Shown here: positions 50,341 through 59,769 of the stretch, piece after piece
Position numbering within the stretch: the stretch's first letter is position 1
Layout of the letters: every line of letters begins with the position of its first letter
Source: Pseudidiomarina donghaiensis
GTDB taxonomy: Bacteria > Pseudomonadota > Gammaproteobacteria > Enterobacterales > Alteromonadaceae
DNA: 64,000 nucleotides
Direction: 5' to 3'
NCBI RefSeq assembly: GCF_900116895.1
Contig: NZ_FPCF01000001.1
Location: forward strand, 372,001-436,000
Position numbers and translations under genes: made by a program
The notes under the pieces: model-generated
Seen by the model: only the letters and a program-made list of their open reading frames with translations
Database searches by the model: none
What the model was told of the DNA's origin: nothing

Positions 50341-50790
50341 GTGTTCAATAAAATCTTAGTCGTTTGCCTAGGCAACATCTGCCGCAGCCCAACCGCTCAG
50401 TTCATGCTGCAGCAACGCCTACCCAACAAAACCGTACACAGTGCCGGCATTACCGCCATGAAACACAGTGACGGCAAAGGTTGGGACATGGATAAAACCG
50501 CACGCGCTATAGCCGAAAAACACGGCCATAGCTTTCCGGTGCACGAAGCCCAGCAGCTAACCCGTGAACTCATAAGCCATTATGACTTAGTATTGGTGAT
50601 GGAACACAACCACCGCAACCACATAGCTCAGCGCTACCCTGAAGCACAAGCCAAAACCATGCTTCTAGGCCAGTGGTTAGAGCAAGGTGGTAAGGAAATT
50701 CCGGACCCATACAAAAAAAGCGACGAAGTATACGAACACGTACTCAAGCTAATAGAACAAGCCACCGAAACTTGGACAAAAAAACTGTAA
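50341..50790 (+). CDS. etp: Low-molecular-weight protein tyrosine phosphatase (Etp/Wzb)
   Basis: 149 residues, GTG start with GAGGT upstream. The catalytic loop CLGNICRS holds nucleophile Cys9 and Arg15, and the general acid Asp is in IPDPYKK near residue 121. Etp removes phosphate from the tyrosine tail of the kinase Etk, cycling it during polysaccharide export. It lies between wza and etk, the standard order. The stop is TAA from a variant family A copy (GTAACCCGGCG). Confidence 0.95.
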   Translation: MFNKILVVCLGNICRSPTAQFMLQQRLPNKTVHSAGITAMKHSDGKGWDMDKTARAIAEKHGHSFPVHEAQQLTRELISHYDLVLVMEHNHRNHIAQRYPEAQAKTMLLGQWLEQGGKEIPDPYKKSDEVYEHVLKLIEQATETWTKKL

Positions 50791-50828
50791 CCCGGCGTTC
50801 CACGCCGGGTAGCGCAACGCGCTGTTAT
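50787..50828 (+). repeat. Family A repeat at the etp stop codon
   Basis: GTAACCCGGCG/CGCCGGG, then TAGCGCAACGCGCTGTTA. The foot is GTAA here, one base off GTAG, and it gives the TAA stop of etp. Confidence 0.88.
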
Positions 50829-50834
50829 TCTTTG

Positions 50835-50880
50835 TTTTCAACGAATAACCAATAACGATTAACGAACAACGAACTTAAGG
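50835..50880. repeat. ACGAATAACGA-type repeat upstream of etk
   Basis: AACGAATAACCAATAACGA and TTAACGAACAACGAACTTA blocks, the same class as upstream of rlmN and ispG. It precedes the etk ATG by about 11 bases, with AAGG between. Confidence 0.65.
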
Positions 50881-50890
50881 TTTTCAACAC

Positions 50891-53140
50891 ATGCAGAATT
50901 CGCCATCTCCAGCCCAGCAACGCAACGATGACGACGAAATTGATCTAGGCCGCTTGTTCGGCCTATTAGTCGATCACAAATGGCTAATCGCCGGCATTAC
51001 CACCAGCTTTGCCGCATTGGGTGTGGTGTACGCATTGCTATCTACACCCATTTACCAAGCCGATGCCTTACTGCAAGTTGAGAAAAAATCGTCGGGCATG
51101 CCAGCACTGGGCGAAATGGCCGAAATGTTTGCCCAAGAAAGCGAAGCCGCTACTGAAATTGAGATCATGAAGTCACGCATGGTGGTGGGCACCGTTGTTG
51201 ACCAATTAAAACTAACCAACGTCGTTACCCCAAACTACATGCCAGTTATCGGTGAATTTTTAGCGCGCCGCGCAAAGGAACAAGACCAAGTACTTATTGA
51301 AAACTTGAACGTACCGGAAGCAGAACTAGGCAAAGCTTTAGAACTTGAAATTAAAGACAAGATCTTCACGTTATATGACAGTGAGGGTGAAGAAGTCTTA
51401 ACGGGTGTTGTTGGCGCCCCAGCAGAAAAAGGGGAGTGGCTTGTTCATATTGCTGACGCCGTTACGCCAAATACCAATAGCTTTACGCTAGTTAAGAAAA
51501 CGCGATTAAAAGCCATTACCGACATTCAACAAGCATTAGCTGTTAGCGAACGCGGTAAGCAAACGGGTATTCTAAGCGCAAGTATTCAAAATGCTGACGG
51601 TAACTATGCCGTAGACGTGTTAAACGCCGTAACTAACGAATACATGCTACAAAACATTCGCCGTAATGCAGCTGAAGCGGAAAACAGCCTTGAGTTTTTG
51701 CAGCGCCAAATTCCGACTATTAAAGAAAACCTAAACGATGCCGAAGAAAAGCTCAACCAATACCGTTTAGAAAGTCAGTCAGTTGACTTAACCATTGAAA
51801 CGGAAGGCTTACTTAAGCAATTGGTGGATTTAGAGAAGCAAATTAACGAGCTTTCACTGAAAGAAGCTGAGTTAAGCCGTTTGTATACCAAACAGCACCC
51901 AAGTTATCAGGCGCTTATTGAACAAAAAGCTAATTTAGAAGCAGACCGTAAGCGATTAGCCGACCAGATTCAAAACTTGCCAGAAACCCAACAACAAGTA
52001 CTGCGTTATACCCGTGACGTAGAAGTAAACCAAGAAATTTACCTACAATTACTGAACCGGATGCAAGAATTAAACGTGATGAAGGCCGGTACAGTTGGTA
52101 ACGTACGTATTCTTGACGAAGCTGTTGTAAAACCAGGGCCCGTTGCACCGAAAAAGCCTTTGATTGTGGTGTTAGCAACGATGTTGGGCGGCATGTTGGC
52201 CGTAGGTATTGTATTTGTTCGTGCCATGTTTAACCGTGGCGTTGAAAGCTCAGAGCAGTTAGAGCAAGAAGGCATAAACGTATATGCCTCAGTACCTAAG
52301 TCTGACACCCAAGAGAACATGAACGAGAAGCTGGTTAAGCTTGCTAAGCGAAAACAAACAGACGCGGTACGAGCGCCTTTGCTAGCCAAAGAAGACCCAA
52401 CCGACTTAGCTATTGAATCATTACGCGGCCTTCGCACAAGCTTGCACTTTGCTATGCTAGAAGCGCGCAACAATATTATTATGATTTCAGGCCCAAGCCC
52501 GGGTGTTGGCAAAAGCTTTGTTACCGGTAACCTTGCCGCCGTATTAGCGCAAGGTGGAGCAAAAGTGCTCCTCATCGACGGTGACATCCGCCGCGGCTAT
52601 TTACATAACATGATGAACGCAAACAATGACAAAGGCCTAGCCGATCTGCTGGCCGGCACGTCTCTAGCCCGTCATACTCTCCATAAGGAAGGGACGGGAG
52701 GCGAAGCCGTTAATTCAGACGTTTCTAACGATGCCGATACCATTAACTACGCCCCATACATCCAATCCGGCTACATAGAACACCTAGATTTCATGCCACG
52801 CGGCACATCAGCTCCAAACCCAGCTGAATTGCTCATGCACAACCGGATGAAGCAACTCATGGACCAAACGTCAAAAGATTATGACTACGTATTAATCGAT
52901 ACTCCACCAATTTTAGCTGTAACTGATGCAGCAATTGTTGGACGTTATGCTGGTACGACACTTCTTGTTGCTCGTTTTGGTTTGACTCCAGCGAAAGAGC
53001 TTGTACATACCGTTAAACGCTTTGAACAGAATGGTGTTGAAGTGAAAGGTGCAATACTCAATAGCGTTGAGCGTAAAGCGAGCTCATATTATGGCTACGG
53101 TTATAACTACCACTACAGTTACGCATACAAATCAGAGTAG
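50891..53140 (+). CDS. etk: Etk/Wzc-like tyrosine autokinase of polysaccharide export, with a family A insertion
   Basis: 749 residues. Wzz domain with two membrane segments (near residues 30-50 and 425-445) around a long coiled-coil periplasmic part, then a cytoplasmic BY-kinase domain: Walker A GPSPGVGKSF, Walker A' VLLIDGDIRRG and Walker B YVLIDTPP. The C-terminal tyrosine cluster (YYGYGYNYHYSYAY) is autophosphorylated. It controls chain length and export with Wza. Residues about 592-609 (LARHTLHKEGTGGEAVN) are a loop-expanded family A copy in the kinase domain. The stop TAG comes from another copy. Confidence 0.94.
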   Translation: MQNSPSPAQQRNDDDEIDLGRLFGLLVDHKWLIAGITTSFAALGVVYALLSTPIYQADALLQVEKKSSGMPALGEMAEMFAQESEAATEIEIMKSRMVVGTVVDQLKLTNVVTPNYMPVIGEFLARRAKEQDQVLIENLNVPEAELGKALELEIKDKIFTLYDSEGEEVLTGVVGAPAEKGEWLVHIADAVTPNTNSFTLVKKTRLKAITDIQQALAVSERGKQTGILSASIQNADGNYAVDVLNAVTNEYMLQNIRRNAAEAENSLEFLQRQIPTIKENLNDAEEKLNQYRLESQSVDLTIETEGLLKQLVDLEKQINELSLKEAELSRLYTKQHPSYQALIEQKANLEADRKRLADQIQNLPETQQQVLRYTRDVEVNQEIYLQLLNRMQELNVMKAGTVGNVRILDEAVVKPGPVAPKKPLIVVLATMLGGMLAVGIVFVRAMFNRGVESSEQLEQEGINVYASVPKSDTQENMNEKLVKLAKRKQTDAVRAPLLAKEDPTDLAIESLRGLRTSLHFAMLEARNNIIMISGPSPGVGKSFVTGNLAAVLAQGGAKVLLIDGDIRRGYLHNMMNANNDKGLADLLAGTSLARHTLHKEGTGGEAVNSDVSNDADTINYAPYIQSGYIEHLDFMPRGTSAPNPAELLMHNRMKQLMDQTSKDYDYVLIDTPPILAVTDAAIVGRYAGTTLLVARFGLTPAKELVHTVKRFEQNGVEVKGAILNSVERKASSYYGYGYNYHYSYAYKSE
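52664..52717 (+). repeat. Degenerate family A repeat inside etk
   Basis: TAGCCCGTC and GACGGG form the stem around a 19-base loop, followed by AGGCGAAGCCGTTAATTC, the usual family A tail. The foot is CTAG instead of GTAG. The phase is CTA-GCC-CGT (LAR), the same as in the other intragenic copies. Confidence 0.78.
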
Positions 53141-53176
53141 CCCGTCGTTCGCGACGGGACGCCGTAGGCGGTTAAT
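53137..53176 (+). repeat. Family A repeat at the etk stop codon
   Basis: GTAGCCCGTCG/CGACGGG hairpin, then ACGCCGTAGGCGGTTAATC. The TAG is the etk stop. It is the last family A copy in the window. Confidence 0.91.
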
Positions 53177-53222
53177 CTTCTACAATCGTCGTGTATTTAA
53201 TTTAGAAAAGAGCATGAATTAA

Positions 53223-54497
53223 ATGGACTTGAACAAAGTAAAAATTGCAGTAATTGGTTTAGGCTATGTCGGTCTCCCTTTGGCCGTTGAATTTGGCAAG
53301 AAATACCCAACCATCGGTTTCGACATTAATCAAAAGCGCGTCAACGAACTCAAAGGTGGTCACGACCACACGCTTGAAGTTGAACCAGAAGAACTGGCAC
53401 AAGCCGACAAGCTCAGCTACAGTGCAGACCTTGAGGCACTCGAAGCGGCCAATATCTACATTGTCACTGTGCCGACGCCTATAAATAAATTCAAACAGCC
53501 CGACCTAACGCCACTGATTAAAGCCTCAGAAACCATTGGCAAGACTCTGAAACAGGGTGACGTCGTTATTTATGAATCAACGGTCTACCCAGGTGCTACT
53601 GAAGAAGACTGTATTCCGGTTCTTGAACGCGTTTCGGGCTTAACGTTCAATAAAGACTTTTTCGCTGGATATAGCCCAGAACGTATTAACCCGGGTGATA
53701 AAGAGCACCGTGTTACTACAATCTTGAAAGTCACCTCTGGATCAACACCTGAAGTTGCCGACTTTGTCGATAGCTTGTATAGCTCCATTATTATTGCCGG
53801 AACCCATAAAGCCGAAAGCATTAAAGTAGCTGAAGCTGCCAAGGTCATCGAAAATACGCAACGCGACGTGAACATTGCTCTCATTAACGAACTGGCGATG
53901 ATTTTCAACCGTATGGGCATTGATACCGAAGCTGTATTGAAAGCCGCTGGCACCAAATGGAACTTTTTACCGTTCCGCCCGGGCCTTGTGGGCGGCCATT
54001 GCATTGGCGTCGACCCGTACTACCTGACCCATAAAGCTGAATCCATTGGTTATCACCCAGAAATGATTCTTGCGGGGCGTCGTATTAACGACAATATGAG
54101 CCGTTATGTAGCGTCAGAGTTCATCAAAGCCTTGCTACAGAAAGGCATTACCGTAAAAGGCGCACGCGTGCTCATTATGGGGTTAACTTTTAAAGAGAAC
54201 TGCCCAGATATTCGTAACACCAAAGTCGTCGATATTATTGATGAGTTGAAACAATACGGTGTTAACGTCGATGTCTATGACCCTTGGGTTGATGCCGAAG
54301 AAGCACAGCATGAATATGGCGTCACACCAGTAGCAGAACTGTCGAGCGCAGCCTATGACGGCATTGTTGTTGCTGTAGCACACCATCAGTTCAAGCAGAT
54401 GGGCATTAATGGCATGAAAGCGCTCGCGAAAAGTGAACATGTCATTTATGACCTAAAATACATTGTTGATGCAGGTATTGCTGATATTCGTCTCTAG
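53223..54497 (+). CDS. tviB: UDP-N-acetylhexosamine 6-dehydrogenase (TviB/WbpO type)
   Basis: 424 residues. Rossmann start [17 protein letters not shown], and the catalytic cysteine in [12 protein letters not shown]. The family oxidises UDP-GlcNAc or UDP-GalNAc to the uronic acid, as TviB does for the Vi capsule. Paired with the next gene (TviC type), it predicts UDP-GalNAcA as a building block. The choice between GlcNAc and GalNAc cannot be made from sequence alone. Confidence 0.92.
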   Translation: MDLNKVKIAVIGLGYVGLPLAVEFGKKYPTIGFDINQKRVNELKGGHDHTLEVEPEELAQADKLSYSADLEALEAANIYIVTVPTPINKFKQPDLTPLIKASETIGKTLKQGDVVIYESTVYPGATEEDCIPVLERVSGLTFNKDFFAGYSPERINPGDKEHRVTTILKVTSGSTPEVADFVDSLYSSIIIAGTHKAESIKVAEAAKVIENTQRDVNIALINELAMIFNRMGIDTEAVLKAAGTKWNFLPFRPGLVGGHCIGVDPYYLTHKAESIGYHPEMILAGRRINDNMSRYVASEFIKALLQKGITVKGARVLIMGLTFKENCPDIRNTKVVDIIDELKQYGVNVDVYDPWVDAEEAQHEYGVTPVAELSSAAYDGIVVAVAHHQFKQMGINGMKALAKSEHVIYDLKYIVDAGIADIRL

Positions 54498-54562
54498 AAA
54501 TAGTTAGTCAAAAGACATCAGCTAGATACAAAACAAATTAACTAACCTTAAAATACGTTAAT

Positions 54563-55612
54563 ATGACCAAATACGAAGAAATTCAAAGTCAATTAAAGTC
54601 AGCTCCGAAAGTATGGCTTGTGACCGGCGTTGCAGGCTTTATTGGTTCGAATTTGCTTGAGACCTTGTTAAAGCTTGACCAATACGTGGTGGGTCTAGAT
54701 AACTTCTCCACAGGTTTTCAGCGTAACCTTAATGAAGTCCAAGAAAGCGTGACTGAAGCCCAATGGCAGCGCTTCCAGTTTGTTGAAGGAGATATTTGCG
54801 ACCTAGACACCTGCAAGTCGGTGATGAAACATGCGACCGCCGGTGACGTTAACTATGTCTTGCATCAAGCCGCGCTAGGCTCTGTTCCACGCTCCATCGA
54901 TGACCCGATTAATACCAATAAAAGCAATATCGATGGCTTCTTGAATATGCTAGTGGCTGCGAAAGATGCTGGCGTTGATAGTTTTACCTATGCCGTGAGT
55001 AGCTCTACCTATGGCGACCACCCGGCGTTACCGAAAGTCGAAGAGAACATTGGTAACCCGTTATCGCCTTATGCGGTGACCAAATACGTGAATGAGCTCT
55101 ATGCCAGTGTATTTGCTCGTGTTTACGGCTTTAAAACCATTGGTTTACGTTACTTCAATGTGTTTGGTCCGCGTCAGAACCCTGAAGGTGCATACGCAGC
55201 AGTTATTCCTAAATGGTCTGCGGCCATGATCAAAGGCGAGCAAGTGTTTATTAATGGTGATGGCGAGACTAGCCGTGACTTTTCTTTTGTGGCGAATGCT
55301 GTGCAATTGAACATCCTTGCTGCGACAGCAGATGACGCAGCTAAAGACGAAATCTACAACATGGCGTTGGGTGACCGTACTACGCTGAATGAACTGTTTG
55401 TAGGAATTAAAGACGCACTCAAAGAAAATGGTGTTCAGTATAACGATGAACCTGTTTATCGAGATTTTCGACCTGGTGATGTTCGTCATTCGCAGGCTGA
55501 TATTTCTAAAGCGAAAAGCAAGATTGGTTTCTCACCTACACACCGTATTGTTCAAGGTATTTATGAAGCCATGCCTTGGTATGTCGAAAATATAGTCCCA
55601 TCAAGTAAGTAG
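54563..55612 (+). CDS. tviC: UDP-N-acetylhexosamine 4-epimerase (TviC/WbpP type)
   Basis: 349 residues, extended SDR family. Cofactor motif [14 protein letters not shown], catalytic YxxxK in [14 protein letters not shown] and the serine in [12 protein letters not shown]. The N-terminal extension [16 protein letters not shown] is typical of WbpP/TviC. It interconverts the gluco and galacto forms of UDP-GlcNAc or its uronic acid. It follows tviB after 65 bases and is followed by an rmlB remnant. Confidence 0.92.
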   Translation: MTKYEEIQSQLKSAPKVWLVTGVAGFIGSNLLETLLKLDQYVVGLDNFSTGFQRNLNEVQESVTEAQWQRFQFVEGDICDLDTCKSVMKHATAGDVNYVLHQAALGSVPRSIDDPINTNKSNIDGFLNMLVAAKDAGVDSFTYAVSSSTYGDHPALPKVEENIGNPLSPYAVTKYVNELYASVFARVYGFKTIGLRYFNVFGPRQNPEGAYAAVIPKWSAAMIKGEQVFINGDGETSRDFSFVANAVQLNILAATADDAAKDEIYNMALGDRTTLNELFVGIKDALKENGVQYNDEPVYRDFRPGDVRHSQADISKAKSKIGFSPTHRIVQGIYEAMPWYVENIVPSSK

Positions 55613-55621
55613 TAACGGATA

Positions 55622-55830
55622 ATGGGCTCTGCGGTTGTACGTCATATCATTGATGAAACAAATGACGAAGTCGTTAACGTCGACAAACTAACTTACACAG
55701 GCAATCTTGAAAGCCTGAAGGCTGTTGCGACTTCTGAACGATACGCATTTGAACAAGTGGATATTTGCGATACTGCTGCGCTCGAGCGTGTGTTTAACGA
55801 GCACCAACCTAATGAAGTCATTCACTTATT
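55622..55830 (+). pseudogene. Remnant of rmlB (dTDP-glucose 4,6-dehydratase)
   Basis: The frame reads [20 protein letters not shown], then [14 protein letters not shown] and [11 protein letters not shown], which matches RmlB from just after its glycine-rich start to the segment before the active site. The first ten or so residues are missing, and homology stops near 55830. The remaining two thirds are absent. It looks like a scar of an older polysaccharide gene set, left when the downstream cassette was exchanged. Confidence 0.8.
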
Positions 55831-56029
55831 ATGGAACATAGCGGCCCCGGCAAACGAATTCGCCAATGGCTTTTTGCCACTTAGTTCGCTATTGCGTGTG
55901 GAGCTGCAACCGCTGGCATTCTGGGTGTTGATTGCCATGGTGGTGATTTCTACCCACGGTAATTCATCAAACCAACACCCTTGTCTCCACCCATACGCAG
56001 CAAGAAGCACTAGCGAGTATTAGCCCCCA
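55831..56029 (+). other. Unassigned stretch between the rmlB remnant and the flippase gene
   Basis: The frame of the rmlB remnant continues without homology. Another frame opens with [17 protein letters not shown] and stops. This may be decayed coding sequence from a second gene, joined to the rmlB remnant at a recombination point. Nothing functional can be supported. Confidence 0.45.
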
Positions 56030-57466
56030 GTGAGCCTTAAGCAACAAGCCATCACCGGCGTAAAGTGGAATTTTGTACAGCAGTTTAGCGTACAAATCAT
56101 AAACTTCGGTGTTCAAGTAATACTGGCCAGGCTGCTGATGCCCGAAATGTTCGGTCTTATCGCTATGGTGATCGTGTTCATCTCCATCGGCACAGCGCTG
56201 ATGGACAGCGGCATGACCAGCTCGCTCATCCGTACCAAAGAGCCAGACCCGACAGATTATTCCACTGTATTTGTTACAAACCTGATCGTAAGCTTTGCAG
56301 TCTATGGCGTGGTCTTCCTGTCTGCGCCCTATATCGCCGCCTTCTACAATCAGGACGTACTCACCGACATAATCCGCCTACTCGCGCTAAGCTTCGTCAT
56401 TCGGGCCTTTGTAGCAGTACATGTAGCAAAGCTCACCAAGGAAATGAACTTCAAGCTTCAAATGCAACTGCAAATCCCCGCAACAATCATGTCGGGTATT
56501 GTTGGCGTTACCATGGCTTACATGGATTATGGAGTGTGGAGTCTGGTATGGCTCAATCTCGCGCAGGCGATTGTGTTTACCGTCCAGAATTGGGTGTTCA
56601 TACCCTGGAAGCCGTCGTTGATTTTCGACAAAGAGCGCTTCAAGTACCACTTTAAGTTTGGGTACAAGCTAACGTTATCGAGCCTTATCGACACCGTATA
56701 CAACGACGCCTACCGAATCGTGATCGGTAAATTGTACTCTCCGGCTCAGGTTGGGTATTTTCATCAGGCTGAAATGTTGCGTTTGTTTCCTGTACAGCAA
56801 ATTGGGGCGGTCATGGGGAAGGTTACCTACCCTTTCTTTTCCAAGATTGAAGGGGATGAAATGCTTAGAGAAGCATACCGAGCAACCATGAGATTGGTTC
56901 TTTTTGCAGTGATCCCTGTAATGCTGTTTCTTATAGTGGTTGCTGAAGAAGGATTTTTGCTTGTTTTCGGCGAGCACTGGTTGCCAGCCGTACCCTATTT
57001 CCAAGTGTTGGCAGTTGCGTCGATTATACGCCCGATCAGTTCATATAATCTGAACATCTTAAAAGTCAAAGGGCGTAGCGACTTATTTTTAAAAGTCGAG
57101 GTCATAAAGAAGATTGTGGGGATCGTTGCCCTATTGATCGGCCTTCAGTTTGGCGTTTTTGGGTTAGTTCTGTCCCTTACCATCGTCTCATTTGTGTGGA
57201 CGCTAACCAACATGTCCTATTGTGGGCGGTTGATTGGCTATAAAGTATTTTCCCAGATCAAGGATATCAGTGGTCTTTTCGTTGTTGGTGGCGCTGCTTT
57301 TGTCCTCTCCGAGCTTTTCAGGTTGCAGTTTTCAGAACTTTCGGAAAGTTTGCTGCTGATAATTCTGATGACTGGGTTAGTCTATCTGGGCGTGTATCTC
57401 AGCCTAATCTATATTTTTGACCGTCCGCTGCTGAAAATGGTTTTGGGGGCTTTGAAAAATGAATAA
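56030..57466 (+). CDS. Wzx-type polysaccharide flippase (MOP superfamily)
   Basis: 478 residues, GTG start (MSLKQQAITGVKWNFVQQF). About 12-14 hydrophobic segments, with the family signatures NFGVQVILARLLMPEMFGLIA (cut to VILARLLMPEMFGLIA) and GYFHQAEMLRLFP. It belongs to the WzxC/teichuronopeptide group of lipid-linked oligosaccharide exporters in the inner membrane. It starts the lower-GC block of capsule genes and overlaps the next gene by eight bases. Confidence 0.88.
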   Translation: MSLKQQAITGVKWNFVQQFSVQIINFGVQVILARLLMPEMFGLIAMVIVFISIGTALMDSGMTSSLIRTKEPDPTDYSTVFVTNLIVSFAVYGVVFLSAPYIAAFYNQDVLTDIIRLLALSFVIRAFVAVHVAKLTKEMNFKLQMQLQIPATIMSGIVGVTMAYMDYGVWSLVWLNLAQAIVFTVQNWVFIPWKPSLIFDKERFKYHFKFGYKLTLSSLIDTVYNDAYRIVIGKLYSPAQVGYFHQAEMLRLFPVQQIGAVMGKVTYPFFSKIEGDEMLREAYRATMRLVLFAVIPVMLFLIVVAEEGFLLVFGEHWLPAVPYFQVLAVASIIRPISSYNLNILKVKGRSDLFLKVEVIKKIVGIVALLIGLQFGVFGLVLSLTIVSFVWTLTNMSYCGRLIGYKVFSQIKDISGLFVVGGAAFVLSELFRLQFSELSESLLLIILMTGLVYLGVYLSLIYIFDRPLLKMVLGALKNE

Positions 57467-58611
57467 GAATAAAAGTCTGTATGTCGTTCTCTTTTTGTCC
57501 TTAGCGTTAAATGGCTTGGTAGCCTGGTATGATATTCTTCCGACGATCTGGCCTAAAGTTCAGAGCCGATACTTCCCAGATGCCACACTGTCTTCTATTG
57601 AGGTCTCCGAAAGTGAGGTTGAGCGAAAAGTTTACGCGGCTGCAGAAAGTATGCTTTTTAGCCTTGAACCAGTAACAGTTTGGCACGAACCCCGTGGATT
57701 TACGGATTCAATTCTGAAACTACGAAGTATAACCACAACTGCCGAGTTTCAACTGGATAATTACCCAAGAGCATTTCTGTTAAAGGGGCTTTTTGATTAT
57801 TCCTTGACTGAAAAAAAAACAGGACTTACATAAATTTCAAGAATATTTTGATAATTATATCTTGAGCCCTGATTATGAAATTAAACGAATCGATCAAGTA
57901 CCAGTTGGTCTGGTTGCCTTAGACCTCTTCCAAACTACAGGCGAGAATAAATATTATGATTTTTCAAAGAAAGTATTCCAGTATGTCGAATCGTTGATGG
58001 ATGAAGATGGGCTCCTTTCCTACCGCCAGGGGCAGACGGTTTTATATTACGATGCGATAGGCCTTACTGTTCCTTTCCTGACTAAGTACTCTCAAGTAGT
58101 TAATGATCGCGCGCTTGAAATAGCTCAACAGCAGATTCAATACTACGTCGACTATGGGCTATCAGAAGAAGGCTACGTTCCAAGCCATGCCATTGATAAA
58201 ACGACAAAAATACCCCTCGGCTCGAGTAATTGGGGGAGAGGGATAGGCTGGTATCTTCTTGGACTATCCAGCTACTACAAAGAGACTGGTGAGTTCGAGA
58301 AAGAGTATCGTGGGCTTTTGAATACGCTTAAGAGCTTGAGAAATGAGCAAGGTCTGTGGGGTCAGTTTCCAGGCTCGAAAGACAAGTTTGATGCGTCCGC
58401 ATCGTTAATGTACATCTACGCTGAGCTCCAAAATGACCCTGATTCTTACTGTAAATCTGAGCTAATGAGGCTCTTGAGAATTTTTATATCCGTCGAGGGA
58501 GAGGTGTTGGAAACATCGGGTGACACGTACAGTGCCAATTATTATTCCAGTACGTTTGGCAAAAGCGAGCTTTCGCAAGGCCTTTTGCTCTCCATCATTA
58601 GCCAACTTTAG
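57459..58611 (+). pseudogene. Glycoside hydrolase family 88/105-like protein, interrupted by a frameshift at an A9 tract
   Basis: Two frames form one gene. The first part (57459-57833) has an N-terminal signal anchor (SLYVVLFLSLALNGLVAWY) and ends after LTEKKTGLT. The second (from 57862 in another frame) has the (alpha/alpha)6-barrel features of unsaturated glycuronyl hydrolases (GRGIGWYLLGL, YDAIGLTVPFL). They meet at nine A residues (57811-57819). One more or two fewer A would give EKKKQDLHKFQEYFDNYI and join them. It could cleave uronic-acid polysaccharides. It may be a pseudogene, a slippage-regulated gene or a sequencing error. Confidence 0.75.
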
Positions 58612-58620
58612 TATTTCAAG

Positions 58621-59769
58621 ATGAAAAAAATAGCCATCCTAACCCAACCCCTGCACGACAACTACGGCGGCCTACTACAGGCATACGCACTGAAAGAGAC
58701 CCTAAAATTCCTGGGCCACAGCCCATTGGTCGTTAACCGGCACGGTGCAGGGGCGCATCCCTTTCGAAGAAAGCTGTCAAAGCTAAAGAGCACCTTGCTG
58801 AACCGGCCAGTCACGCCTAATCAATACCTGAGCGATCGGGAGAGGGCTGTGATTTCAGAGAAGACCATCGGTTTCCGAGCTCAATATATTCCCGAGCTTT
58901 CCAAACTGATTACGTCGCAACGAGGTATGAATAGTCTGTTAACACAGAATATCGATGCGTATGTTGTCGGCAGTGACCAGTGTTGGAGGCCGCGGTACTC
59001 ACCGTGTATTAGCAACTATTTTCTGGATTTTGCTAAAGAATCTAAGGGCATAAAACGGATTGCCTACGCTGTATCGTTTGGAACGGCCGAATGGGAGTTT
59101 AACGACGCGGACACCCTTGAATGTAAAAACCTGCTCAAGCTGTTTGATGCGATTAGCGTGCGGGAGGACGATGGCGTTGCCCTTGTGCAGAACCATCTGG
59201 ACCGAGCTGATGCGGTCCACGTGCTAGACCCAACGATGCTGCTGCAAACCAGCGCCTATGACCGAATTACGACCGAACAGAAAGTGCCGGATTCCAGCGG
59301 TAACCTGAAAGTCTATGTGCTGGACAAGAATAAGGAGAAGGAAGAATTCATACGGCAGGCTGCCAGCAGGCTACAACTAGAAACGTTCGAGGTGATGCCG
59401 GAGAGGCGGGTTCAGCAAGAGAAAGTAACAGATGCCAATGTCGAGCTGTTTAAGTATCCCTGCCCTTCCCAGTGGCTAAAGGGCTTCCAGGATGCTCAGT
59501 TCGTAATTACAGACTCCTTCCACGGCACAGTTTTCTCGATCCTGTACAACAAGCCATTCATCGCCCTGGGCAACGAGCGGCGGGGTATGTCTCGATTCAC
59601 CTCACTGCTCAAAATGTTTGGCTTGCAGGACAGACTGGTGCTAGACCTGAAAGCCGGCGGCGCTACCGAATTACTCGAACAGAGCGTGGACTGGCAGCAA
59701 GTTAATGAGATTCTGAGCCGGGAAAGAGAAAAAGCCATGAACTTTTTGAAAGATAACCTGGAGCCCTGA
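58621..59769 (+). CDS. Polysaccharide pyruvyltransferase family protein
   Basis: 382 residues. Start KKIAILTQPLHDNYGGLLQA and C-terminal VITDSFHGTVFSILYNKPFI are the two signatures of the family (WcaK, CsaB), the latter with the conserved S-F-H-G. These enzymes add ketal-linked pyruvate from phosphoenolpyruvate to sugars of exopolysaccharides. The gene overlaps the next one by one base (TGATG). GC content is higher than in the following genes, so it may have a different origin. Confidence 0.88.
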   Translation: MKKIAILTQPLHDNYGGLLQAYALKETLKFLGHSPLVVNRHGAGAHPFRRKLSKLKSTLLNRPVTPNQYLSDRERAVISEKTIGFRAQYIPELSKLITSQRGMNSLLTQNIDAYVVGSDQCWRPRYSPCISNYFLDFAKESKGIKRIAYAVSFGTAEWEFNDADTLECKNLLKLFDAISVREDDGVALVQNHLDRADAVHVLDPTMLLQTSAYDRITTEQKVPDSSGNLKVYVLDKNKEKEEFIRQAASRLQLETFEVMPERRVQQEKVTDANVELFKYPCPSQWLKGFQDAQFVITDSFHGTVFSILYNKPFIALGNERRGMSRFTSLLKMFGLQDRLVLDLKAGGATELLEQSVDWQQVNEILSREREKAMNFLKDNLEP

